Below, in pieces: positions 56,358-64,000 of a stretch of DNA of 64,000 nucleotides. Under the pieces are notes generated by a model that worked only from the letters and a program-made list of their open reading frames with translations, did no database searches and was not told where the DNA came from. This stretch comes from Pseudoalteromonas sp. '520P1 No. 423'. GTDB lineage: Bacteria > Pseudomonadota > Gammaproteobacteria > Enterobacterales > Alteromonadaceae. The stretch is from positions 1,984,001 through 2,048,000 of the forward strand of contig NZ_BBZB01000001.1 in assembly GCF_001269985.1 (NCBI RefSeq). Direction: 5' to 3'. Numbering within the stretch: position 1 is the stretch's first letter; each line of letters begins with the position of its first letter. A program made the translations under genes and the position numbers.

Positions 56358-57920
56358 TTAACCAACACTCTGTAATTTATTATTTTTAATATGGTTTATG
56401 AGTTCTCGATTAGAGGGCAGGGCATTCAGGTATTTTAATTTAGTTTCTTGATTATGGTTAAAATAATGCTGTGCCAATTCAATATTATTAAATGTTTTAT
56501 TTGTTGGGTATTCAGTCGTTTTAAATCCCATACCATACAGCACATATTGATAACTGGCAGATGGAAATACTTCTTGGTTTTGCACAAAATCATTAATACT
56601 TGGCGGCTGATATTGCCATAAAGTCAACAATTCTTTTAGTCGCTCAGGAATACTGTCAGTTGCTTTATTGTCAAGCCAATATTGTGAGTCAGCTCGCTTA
56701 CTGATCACATAATGTAATTTTAAAAACTCAATTACCCGTTGCCAACGATACTCAAACCTTCCATTAAAGCGTTTAGCTACGATATTCATATGTTCAAAGT
56801 TTGTTGGCAGCTCTTCACTGATCATATTGGCTGATAATTCAACTAAAGCAAGCGCAGAGGCCTCTAATGGTTCTAAAAACCCTGATGACATACCTATAGC
56901 AACACAGTTTTTATGCCAAAACTTTTCTCTGTGACCTGGTTTAAAGTCTAGTTTACGAATATTTAAGCTTTTGATTTGTTCATTGCTTATTGTTTCACTC
57001 AAATAGGCTATAAGTGTTTTTTCTGCTTCAGTATCGCATGTATGTTTGCTTGAATAGGTATAACCTATGCCTCTACGATTTGATAAACCGATATCCCAAA
57101 CCCAGCCTGCAGCTTGTGCGGTAGAAACTGTTGCAGAGGCAATATCTTCATCGAGCTTTAAGTAGGGGACTTGCACTGCTAAAGCACTATCATTAAAAAG
57201 GATATGTTTTTTATCAATGAAAGGGATCTTATAGTGTTTATCAATCAGCAAGGCATTTAACCCACTACAATCAATAAATAAATCTCCAGATATCTTTCCC
57301 TGTGTTGCAGTTTCTATATTGGCTATGTATTCATTTTCATCATTATTAATTTGATTAATATGAGCAACAACATGTTTTACACCTAATACCTTAATACAAT
57401 GTGCTTGCAGCATGTGTGAAAACTTAGCTGCATCTAGATGATAACCATAATTAGTCACTCCAGCATACTCTGGCGTAGAAGCTTGTTTTGGCGCTAACCC
57501 TTGGTGACAAATATGGCTTTGCATATTGATAGTATCTGCAAAAGGCTTATCTGTACCCAATTGTTGCCATGCATGCTGTAAATTAACTTGAGTGTAACCC
57601 TCTGGAGTCATAAATGGGTGGTAATACACATCATACTTCTTTGTGCCTTGCCAGTTCACAAATTTAGAACCTTGTTTAAAAGATGCATTACATTGCGTTA
57701 TAAAATCAGACTCTTTAATGCCTATTTTGTCTAATGTATTGCGCATAGATGGCCAAGTACCTTCACCTACGCCTATGGACTTTATTTCGGGAGATTCAAT
57801 TAAAGTGATATTAATGGCATTATCTCTTTTTAAATGATGTTCAGCTGCAAGTAAACCTGCAGTGATCCAACCTGCGGAACCACCGCCAACTATGACAATA
57901 TTTTTAATGGGTTTATTCAT
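56358..57920 (-). CDS. Flavin-dependent tryptophan halogenase family protein (B)
   Basis: A paralogue of halogenase A, about 520 residues (frame open to 57935; Met at 57920 preferred as it starts MNKPIKNIVIVGGG). The FAD motif is VGGGSAGWITAG, the lysine segment is ASFKQGSKFVNW, and FLEPLEASALAL carries the Glu. The WxWxIP signature reads WVWDIG: the final proline is replaced by Gly and the preceding residue is Asp, so chemistry may differ from A. First halogenase of the pair, 73-88 bases after the receptor stop with a terminator hairpin between. The two probably serve together or as a heteromeric or sequential pair; this is inference. Confidence 0.87.
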   Translation of the reverse strand: MNKPIKNIVIVGGGSAGWITAGLLAAEHHLKRDNAINITLIESPEIKSIGVGEGTWPSMRNTLDKIGIKESDFITQCNASFKQGSKFVNWQGTKKYDVYYHPFMTPEGYTQVNLQHAWQQLGTDKPFADTINMQSHICHQGLAPKQASTPEYAGVTNYGYHLDAAKFSHMLQAHCIKVLGVKHVVAHINQINNDENEYIANIETATQGKISGDLFIDCSGLNALLIDKHYKIPFIDKKHILFNDSALAVQVPYLKLDEDIASATVSTAQAAGWVWDIGLSNRRGIGYTYSSKHTCDTEAEKTLIAYLSETISNEQIKSLNIRKLDFKPGHREKFWHKNCVAIGMSSGFLEPLEASALALVELSANMISEELPTNFEHMNIVAKRFNGRFEYRWQRVIEFLKLHYVISKRADSQYWLDNKATDSIPERLKELLTLWQYQPPSINDFVQNQEVFPSASYQYVLYGMGFKTTEYPTNKTFNNIELAQHYFNHNQETKLKYLNALPSNRELINHIKNNKLQSVG

Positions 57921-57950
57921 ATAACTGACTCTCATTAAATTTAACCGAAA

Positions 57951-57981
57951 AAGCCGCTGAATGAGTTTAATTCAGCGGCTT
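57951..57981 (-). terminator. Terminator between the TonB receptor and halogenase genes
   Basis: Perfect 12-bp stem AAGCCGCTGAAT / ATTCAGCGGCTT with a seven-base loop. On the minus strand it is followed by TTTTTCGG. It probably lowers halogenase expression relative to the receptor. Confidence 0.8.
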
Positions 57982-58007
57982 AGCTAGGGTTTGTTAGCTA
58001 TTTATTC

Positions 58008-60998
58008 TTAAAATGAGTAGCGAGCACCTAGCGCATAACGTGCACCTAATTGTTCTAGGTTCCACATTTGGGCTGTTGTTCTGCCATGGCTTCTGCTGTT
58101 TTCTTCTGTAATATTAATACCTTCAAAGAATACTGATAGCTTTTCATTCACGTTATAAGAGACGTTAAAGTCAATTTGTGAATATGACTCGATAAATTCA
58201 GGTTCGTTTTGGTAACGGGCACCATTTGCTAAAAAGTCATCTCGCCAGTTGTAAGCAATACGCGCTTGGAATTCATCGTTTTCATACATTAACACTAAGT
58301 TTGCAGTATCGCTTAAGCCTACTAATGCAAATTGTGTCACACTTGTTGGTGCATTGACGTCAAAACCTATATCACCATTAACAGTAGTATAGTTAGCTTG
58401 GAAGCCAAAACCTGTTTCACCAAAGAAGTGCTGAACAGCTAATTCAAAACCATCAATTTTAGCTTCTTTGTTGTTGACAGGTGTTTGGCCAACAAAATCC
58501 ATTAATGGATCATCACTGTTTGGAAGTACATCGTATGCTGCTTCAAATTCTTCATAACTCATAGAGTCAAATGCAACACCATTTTCAGTAGCTGCTACCA
58601 TTTGGAATAAGTTTGAATCAGTGATAGGTAAACCCATAGATTCAAGTTCAGCGATAGCCGCTTGTGCGCGAGGACCAGAAGTCGCATCTCTTAATCCGTA
58701 AAAGTTTTGCGTAACCGGCTCAATACCAATAAAGTTTTCAACATTCTTTTGGTAGTAACCTGCAGATACATAACTTGTATCATCAAAATACCATTCTAAA
58801 GACAGGTCGATATTATCTGATTCAAGTGGGATTAAGCTTGGGTTACCTGTACTTGCTGTTGCAGGAGATGCTCCTGGAATAAGCGTTGGTGCACCTGGAC
58901 CGCTCACTGTTGCTGCAGAACTTAAATCGTTATAAGTTGGACGAGCAATTGTTTTACTATAAGAAAAACGAGCTTTAACATCATCAACAACTTCAATATC
59001 AAAATCTAGATTTGGTAGGAAGTGATCATAGCTATTATCAAGTGAGAAATTCTCTTTAGATGATCCAAATCTTACATTAAAGTCATTATTACCTTCCCAT
59101 GCAACTGCGTTAGGTAAGTCAATATTAGCTGTAGAAGTGCTGTCGGTGCTTTCATAGCGTAAACCTGCAATAATATTGTAAGCGTGACCATTAAAATCAC
59201 CTGAATAACTATATTGTGCAAAAGCAGCCGTGATATCTTCTTTTATCGTACGGTTTGTAGCATATGCGCCATCAGCAGCAAAATCAAAGCCATATTCGCC
59301 AGCTGCCCATTTACCTAATTGAGATGCACTACCAGTAAAGCCTTGGCTAAATCCGCCCTTGGTATCAAAATCATCAAATTCAGCTAACATATCAACAGGT
59401 GTCAGGTAACCATCAGGGATCTCACCAGGATTTTCAACACCCCAGTTACCCATAGTATGTCGCGTTAATGATTGTAATGAATGACTTTCCATAGAACGAG
59501 ATTCAATACCAAAATTAATGCTGCTATCTTCAAAGTCATATTGTGCTTCTAAACGTACTTGCGTGATATCAGTTCTTTGTGATGCATAGTTCATATCTAA
59601 AATTGAACTACCGACATCTGATGCATCTAAAGTATTGTTACAATTTAGATTAGTACGCGCACAATCATCAAAATCAACATACATAGTCGGTAGTTTTGTT
59701 GTGTAATCAACGCCTTGACCTTTGGCTATATTTGCGCCCATACCAAAGTTTACCCAGCTGCCATAACCTGCATCAGGAGCGGCTTCAGAAGATGAGTCGT
59801 GAGCATCAAATACAATCGTTAAATAATCAGATGCTTCATACTCTAAGTTAAAACCAATTGATTTGTTTTCATTAACTTGATTGAGTTCTTGAACCGCTAA
59901 ACCTAAATCACGTGGTAATTGTTCACGACGCTCTTCATTATACAAAACAGGCGTTTTAACTGTGTTATCGTCAAAAGTGAGTGAACTTTTATACGTATCC
60001 ATCCAGATAGACTGCTCAGCCCTTTGCTCGTTTAAATCTTGCTTTGAATAGGTGTAATCAAGCGTTGTTGTTATAGAATCTGCTGGGCGAAATTGAAAAG
60101 TAAACTGGGCATTAGTACGTGTACGTTCTCTATCTGCAATTGTATAACGCAAATCTGAAGGCATAGAATACATTTGGCCAATTGCAGGACTATTATTTAT
60201 GATAACAGGAGCGCCAGATTCTGGTTCTGTGGGTTGTTGTGCAATTGAGCCATCAAATTCAGATGTACGCCATTGGTTAGTGTACGCACCTACGGTACCA
60301 CTGCTACGTTTTTGCATGCTTGCTGTAACTGATACGCCAAATACTTCCTCTTCGTCAGTCCAGCTTAATAAACCAGACACTTCAGGGGTAACATCATCGC
60401 CTACACGATTGGTTGTATCATATTGTGCTTTAGCGCCAAAACTGGCTTGTAAACCTGGGTTATCAAGTGGTTTAGATGTATTTATATTGATTGTTGCACC
60501 AATACCACCTGTTGCGATATTTGCTTTGCCTGTTTTATATACTTCAACAGATTTAATACTATCTGAAGCAAGATTAGCAAAATCAAAAGCACGAGAGTTT
60601 GGTGAACCACCACCACCAGGTAACGAAGCTGCTGGCATGGCGCGGCCATTTAAAGTCACCATATTAAAGTTAGGACCAAAACCACGTACTGTGACTTGTG
60701 AACCTTCACCATTTGAACGGTTAATAGATACACCTGTAATACGTTGTAATGATTCAGCTAAGTTAGTATCAGGGAATTTACCAATATCTTCAGCTGAAAT
60801 CGCATCAACAACCCCCGCAGAATCTCTTTTAAGTCTAGTTGACTCTTTAATACTTGAGCGCATACCCGTTACTGCGATGACTTCAATATCTTCAACTGAT
60901 TTTTCGTCTGCTGCATATGCCGGAGTGAACGATACGGCGCTTAAAATAAGTGATAAGCTGGTTGCCAACTTGGTTTTACTAAAAATTTGATGCTTCAT
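58008..60998 (-). CDS. TonB-dependent receptor, TonB-Xanth-Caul type
   Basis: A 996-residue outer-membrane receptor for oligosaccharide uptake. It has a signal peptide (1-29, ending AYAA), a TonB-box-like IEVIAVTGMRSSIKES and a plug domain (about 50-190) with the family pattern FPDTNLAESLQRITGVSINR, QVTVRGFGPNFNMVTLNGR and VEVYKTGKANIATGGIGATI. A long barrel follows, ending GARYALGARYSF. Plug and length match TIGR01782 receptors, typical of polysaccharide loci. CAGGGGAT precedes the ATG. Two operators and a candidate -10 (TATAAT, bases 61021-61026) lie upstream, with the -35 region overlapping one operator. The ligand is probably a beta-glucan oligosaccharide, judged by neighbours. Confidence 0.93.
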   Translation of the reverse strand: MKHQIFSKTKLATSLSLILSAVSFTPAYAADEKSVEDIEVIAVTGMRSSIKESTRLKRDSAGVVDAISAEDIGKFPDTNLAESLQRITGVSINRSNGEGSQVTVRGFGPNFNMVTLNGRAMPAASLPGGGGSPNSRAFDFANLASDSIKSVEVYKTGKANIATGGIGATININTSKPLDNPGLQASFGAKAQYDTTNRVGDDVTPEVSGLLSWTDEEEVFGVSVTASMQKRSSGTVGAYTNQWRTSEFDGSIAQQPTEPESGAPVIINNSPAIGQMYSMPSDLRYTIADRERTRTNAQFTFQFRPADSITTTLDYTYSKQDLNEQRAEQSIWMDTYKSSLTFDDNTVKTPVLYNEERREQLPRDLGLAVQELNQVNENKSIGFNLEYEASDYLTIVFDAHDSSSEAAPDAGYGSWVNFGMGANIAKGQGVDYTTKLPTMYVDFDDCARTNLNCNNTLDASDVGSSILDMNYASQRTDITQVRLEAQYDFEDSSINFGIESRSMESHSLQSLTRHTMGNWGVENPGEIPDGYLTPVDMLAEFDDFDTKGGFSQGFTGSASQLGKWAAGEYGFDFAADGAYATNRTIKEDITAAFAQYSYSGDFNGHAYNIIAGLRYESTDSTSTANIDLPNAVAWEGNNDFNVRFGSSKENFSLDNSYDHFLPNLDFDIEVVDDVKARFSYSKTIARPTYNDLSSAATVSGPGAPTLIPGASPATASTGNPSLIPLESDNIDLSLEWYFDDTSYVSAGYYQKNVENFIGIEPVTQNFYGLRDATSGPRAQAAIAELESMGLPITDSNLFQMVAATENGVAFDSMSYEEFEAAYDVLPNSDDPLMDFVGQTPVNNKEAKIDGFELAVQHFFGETGFGFQANYTTVNGDIGFDVNAPTSVTQFALVGLSDTANLVLMYENDEFQARIAYNWRDDFLANGARYQNEPEFIESYSQIDFNVSYNVNEKLSVFFEGINITEENSRSHGRTTAQMWNLEQLGARYALGARYSF

Positions 60999-61046
60999 AT
61001 AAATCCCCTGATTTAATTTTATTATAGGTCATATTGCAAAATTAAT

Positions 61047-61060
61047 TGTAAGCGCTTTCA
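61047..61060. promoter_or_regulatory. LacI-type operator 3
   Basis: TGTAAGCGCTTTCA, 49 bases before the receptor start. It overlaps the likely -35 region on the minus strand, so bound repressor would block the receptor promoter. Confidence 0.88.
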
Positions 61061-61089
61061 TTTGTAGTTGTTTAAATCTGCACGTAACT

Positions 61090-61103
61090 TGTAAGCGCTT
61101 ACA
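61090..61103. promoter_or_regulatory. LacI-type operator 4
   Basis: TGTAAGCGCTTACA, a fully symmetric 14-bp palindrome, centre-to-centre 43 bases (about four helical turns) from operator 3. That spacing suits cooperative binding. Confidence 0.9.
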
Positions 61104-61337
61104 TAAAGTTAATTTAAATTGTTACTTACGTCAATTAAAAATTTACGATTTAGTTACATTTTGCTTCTTTGTGTTTCTCTTTTTTTATCTTAAATGGTTG
61201 TATTTGATTGTTAATTTCTTGATTTATATTTGAGTATATTTTTTGTTCTTTTATTGATTTTCCGTTAAATCGTTCTGAAATAGGCTCTGATAATTTAATA
61301 TTTATGGAGTCAGTATAAAAAAATCCACTTTATTTTG

Positions 61338-61351
61338 TGTAAGCGCTTTCA
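61338..61351. promoter_or_regulatory. LacI-type operator 5
   Basis: TGTAAGCGCTTTCA upstream of the symporter gene, 55 bases before the preferred ATG. Same sequence as operator 3. Confidence 0.88.
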
Positions 61352-61405
61352 TTTTTGGTTGCGATGGTAAATACTTCCTTTTTTAGTTTGGTAGGGATGA
61401 ATAGA

Positions 61406-62794
61406 ATGATTAAAAATAAAACGCTCATGCAAACACCACTGTCGATAAAAGAGAAAATGGGATACGCCGCTGGCGATGTTGCATCAAATTTTTATTGGCG
61501 CATCTTTGATGTGTTTTTATTTATATTTTACACCGATATATTTGGTTTATCTGCTGCAGCTGTCGGCACTATGATGCTAGTGACCCGATTAATTGATGCT
61601 TTTACAGATCCATTAATGGGTGCGATGGCTGATAGAACAGATACACGATATGGCAAGTTTAGACCGTATTTATTATGGGGTATTTTACCAATATGTGCTG
61701 CGGGTATATTGACCTTTACTGTGCCTGACTTTGATGAATCAGGGAAACTACTTTGGGCATATGGTACTTATATCTTTATGATGTTGGCTTATACATTTAT
61801 AAATGTGCCATATGGTGCTTTATTAGGGGTTGTAACAGCAAATACGCAAGAGCGAACCACATTAACCAGTTTTAGGTTTATTGGTGCTTTTTCTGGCGGT
61901 ACTTTAGTGGCGTATTTAACGCCTGAATTGGTTAGTTATTTTAGTGAAGTATTTGGTGCTGGTAATGAGGTTATTGGCTGGCAATGCACTATGGGTTTAT
62001 ATGGTTTCATATCGGCTATTTTATTTAGTATTACATTTTTCACAACGAAAGAACGTATTTCCCCACCTAAAGATCAAAAAACACCTATTGTCCAAGATAT
62101 TAAAGACTTGTTGAATAATAAGCCTTGGCTAGTTTTATTTTCACTGGCATTAATCATTATGCTAACCATTACATTACGTGGCAGTGCGGGGACTTTTTAT
62201 TTTAAGTATTATGCCGGGCGAGAAGATTTAATTGGTAGTTTCGCTATGGCTTATATGTTGTCTCTTGCTTTTGGGGCTGCCGCAACACCATTGTTAACAA
62301 GATATTTTGATAAAACTAGGTTGTTACAATATTTGATGCTGATTGTTGGTTTGTTATCTATTTTTTTTTATTTTGTGCCCAAAGATAACTTATTTTTAAT
62401 GTTTAGCTTGCAGATATTAATTGGTTTGGCATTAGGCCCAAAATCTCCTTTGGTATTTTCTATGTATGCAGATACCGCTGATTATTCACAATGGCAAACA
62501 GGTCGTCGTGCAACAGCGATGATTTTTTCTGCCGCAGCATTTGCACAAAAACTAGGAGGCGCACTCGCTGGAGGTTTGATGGGCTGGTTATTAGCCTCAA
62601 TGGGTTATGAGGCAAATCAAATACAATCAGGAGATTCCATGCAGGGCATTGTTTTATTAATGACTTTGATCCCTGGTGTTTTTGCATTGATTGCAGTTTT
62701 TATTATTCGTTTATATCCACTTAAAAATGAACAAATGTTAGCAGTACAAAATGCATTAAATACTAAATTAAGGAGTGAAGATGTCGTTTGTTGA
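61406..62794 (+). CDS. GPH-family sugar:cation symporter (second)
   Basis: A 462-residue MelB-like transporter with 12 membrane segments; KEKMGYAAGDVASNFYW, RLIDAFTDPLMGAMADRTDT and GKFRPYLLWG are the family signatures. I chose ATG 61406 because AGGGA lies eight bases upstream. The frame begins at TTG 61355, only a few bases after operator 5, and has other internal ATGs. Its end overlaps the start of the GH94 gene by 14 bases, so transporter and phosphorylase are coupled and probably handle the same disaccharide. Confidence 0.9.
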   Translation: MIKNKTLMQTPLSIKEKMGYAAGDVASNFYWRIFDVFLFIFYTDIFGLSAAAVGTMMLVTRLIDAFTDPLMGAMADRTDTRYGKFRPYLLWGILPICAAGILTFTVPDFDESGKLLWAYGTYIFMMLAYTFINVPYGALLGVVTANTQERTTLTSFRFIGAFSGGTLVAYLTPELVSYFSEVFGAGNEVIGWQCTMGLYGFISAILFSITFFTTKERISPPKDQKTPIVQDIKDLLNNKPWLVLFSLALIIMLTITLRGSAGTFYFKYYAGREDLIGSFAMAYMLSLAFGAAATPLLTRYFDKTRLLQYLMLIVGLLSIFFYFVPKDNLFLMFSLQILIGLALGPKSPLVFSMYADTADYSQWQTGRRATAMIFSAAAFAQKLGGALAGGLMGWLLASMGYEANQIQSGDSMQGIVLLMTLIPGVFALIAVFIIRLYPLKNEQMLAVQNALNTKLRSEDVVC

Positions 62795-64000
62795 ACAAAA
62801 GTTAAAAATGTCACCGCAATATAAAGTGCAATTAGACTCCCCACTTAGTATGCCTAATGCAGGCGGTTTCTTGTGGAATAGTAAAATGATGATTCAGATG
62901 AACTGCAGAGGTTATGCTGTTTCACAGTTTATGCAGCCTGAGCCTGCTAAATATTCAAATGGGCCAAATAATGAAGCCAAAACATTTATGCAACCCGAGC
63001 ATCATTATTATACACATCATCCGGGTAGATTTTTTTATATAAAAGATGAATCAAGCAATGAATTATTTTCTGTGCCTTATGAACCGGTTAGAAGCAAGTT
63101 AGAACAATTCAGCTTCATTGTAACCGCCAGTGAAGTATTATGGACAATTAAGCAAAATGGTTTAGAAATTACTTTGGTGTTGAGCTTAACTAAAAATGAT
63201 GTCGTAGAGCTTTGGCAACTGAGAGTTAAAAACCTAACAGATATAAAAAGAAATATTAGCATATATCCTTATTTTTCTATTGGTTATATGTCGTGGATGA
63301 ATCAATCAGCAGTATTTAATGAAAAACTCAATGGCATTATTGCATCAAGTATTACGCCATATCAAAAAGTTGAAGATCATTTCAAACAACAAAATTTCAA
63401 AGACAAAACCTATTTAATTGCAGATATTAAACCAACAGCTTGGTGTGCTAATCAAAATAGCTTTGAAGGTGAGGGTGGCTTACATAATCCAGATGCGATT
63501 CAACAAGTAAACTTAGATAATTCAAACGCAGTATATGAAACACCCTTAGCAGCTTTACAGTATTCAATAGAGTTAAATGCTCAGGGAGAAAAGTCATTTA
63601 AATTTATATTTGGACCAGCTGAACATGAAGATGAAATCGCAGCAATAAAACACAAGGTTTTTGAGCAACCATCTTCATTTGACACACAGAAAAAATTATA
63701 TTTAGATTATATTAATCAAGCAAAAGGCTGTATTGATATTGAAACGCCAGATAGTTCTTTTAATGAATTTATAAACCATTGGCTGCCTAGGCAAATGTTC
63801 TATCATGGTGATGTAAATAGATTAAGCACAGATCCTCAAACACGTAATTACCTGCAAGACGCAATGGGCATGTGTTACATAGACCCAAGTTATACGAGAA
63901 AGGCATTTATTACTGCTTTATCACAACAAACAATTAATGGCGAAATGCCAGATGGTATTTTACTGCATCCAGATGCCAAGCTTAAATATATCAACCAAAT
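62781..64000 (+). CDS. GH94 family glycoside phosphorylase (3' end outside window)
   Basis: The first 406 codons of a cytoplasmic phosphorylase of the cellobiose-phosphorylase family. These enzymes split a beta-glucosidic bond with phosphate to give alpha-glucose 1-phosphate. The N-terminal super-beta-sandwich is visible (NAGGFLWNSKMMIQMNCRGY, HHPGRFFYIKDES, VELWQLRVKNLT, YFSIGYMSWMNQSAVFN). The helical barrel begins with the family motif QTRNYLQDAMGMCYIDP near residue 353. The catalytic Asp region lies beyond the window. AAGGAG precedes the ATG. Subfamily cannot be fixed; a cellobionic-acid or disaccharide phosphorylase is possible. No signal peptide, so it acts after import by the coupled symporter. 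Confidence 0.85.
   Translation, partial: MSFVEQKLKMSPQYKVQLDSPLSMPNAGGFLWNSKMMIQMNCRGYAVSQFMQPEPAKYSNGPNNEAKTFMQPEHHYYTHHPGRFFYIKDESSNELFSVPYEPVRSKLEQFSFIVTASEVLWTIKQNGLEITLVLSLTKNDVVELWQLRVKNLTDIKRNISIYPYFSIGYMSWMNQSAVFNEKLNGIIASSITPYQKVEDHFKQQNFKDKTYLIADIKPTAWCANQNSFEGEGGLHNPDAIQQVNLDNSNAVYETPLAALQYSIELNAQGEKSFKFIFGPAEHEDEIAAIKHKVFEQPSSFDTQKKLYLDYINQAKGCIDIETPDSSFNEFINHWLPRQMFYHGDVNRLSTDPQTRNYLQDAMGMCYIDPSYTRKAFITALSQQTINGEMPDGILLHPDAKLKYINQ

Larger units (their letters stand above)
60999..61405. other. Divergent promoter region, TonB receptor and GPH symporter
   Basis: 407 bases without a gene, holding three LacI-type operators (61047, 61090, 61338) and a candidate leftward promoter. The middle part 61104-61337 is AT-rich and I find no further element in it. 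Confidence 0.6.

Noticed and set aside
60199..60990. 263-residue plus-strand frame
   Set aside because: Antisense shadow of the conserved plug domain of the TonB receptor on the minus strand; no family features or ribosome site.

Overview
The window is about 64 kb of AT-rich DNA from a marine-type gammaproteobacterium, most likely order Alteromonadales (Pseudoalteromonas / Colwellia / Catenovulum-like). I infer this from the COG3014-YcfL-LpoB cluster, an EfpL paralogue, CheV, an FMN riboswitch before ribB, a Met-Leu-Gln tRNA operon, several TonB-dependent receptors, secreted M4 and M28 peptidases carrying PPC domains, and a large LacI-controlled beta-glucoside locus. The species cannot be fixed from the sequence alone.

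Layout. 0-2.5 kb: envelope genes (COG3014 protein, YcfL-like lipoprotein, LpoB, glycine-zipper protein). 2.5-3.1 kb: efpL. 3.2-15.5 kb: peptide-related genes. These are a secreted M4 protease, an M20 peptidase, a divergent cluster of two ATP-grasp ligases (the second fused to a RecD2-like helix-hairpin-helix tail) followed by a large M14 carboxypeptidase without a signal peptide, a YbaK-type deacylase, a broken DMT transporter and a secreted M28 aminopeptidase. 15.7-19.5 kb: a TonB-dependent receptor, a DUF418 membrane protein and an orphan. 19.6-22 kb: ribB with its FMN riboswitch, gloC, and a cold-shock/DUF1294 fusion. 22.1-26.8 kb: an iron-uptake locus (PepSY protein, DUF3649-like, DUF3325-like, divergent TonB receptor) with Fur-box-like sites. 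27-37.2 kb: a periplasmic binding protein, three tRNAs, CheV, a DUF3313 remnant, a NERD-domain protein with 120-bp coding repeats, TerB-like/RNase Z, a degenerate HD-GYP-like protein, an EEP phosphatase and a GDSL esterase.

37.2-64 kb: a beta-glucoside/beta-glucan utilisation locus. It holds a LacI repressor, two GPH symporters, GH1, a FucP/GluP-type sugar permease, two exported GH3 enzymes, a periplasmic binding protein plus chemoreceptor pair, a GH13 amylase, two flavin-dependent halogenase-like proteins, a TonB-Xanth-Caul receptor and the first part of a GH94 phosphorylase. Five 14-bp operators of the TGTAAGCGCTTACA type lie in the two divergent promoter regions (41.9-42.0 and 61.0-61.4 kb). 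They tie both ends of the locus to one LacI-family regulator. The implied flow is: oligosaccharide entry through the receptor, periplasmic cleavage by GH3, glucose uptake by the permease, uptake of short glucosides by the GPH symporters, and cytoplasmic hydrolysis (GH1) or phosphorolysis (GH94).

Two near-identical 262-bp MITE-like elements (37226-37487 and 51761-52022) carry 22-bp terminal inverted repeats and TA target duplications. One sits exactly in the signal-peptide codons of an NTF2-like gene. Several neighbouring small genes are visibly decayed (DMT transporter, DUF3313, two GNAT fragments, NTF2-like). The best candidate for an undescribed system is the ATP-grasp / ATP-grasp-HhH / M14 cluster at 7.1-12.2 kb with the divergent M20 peptidase.
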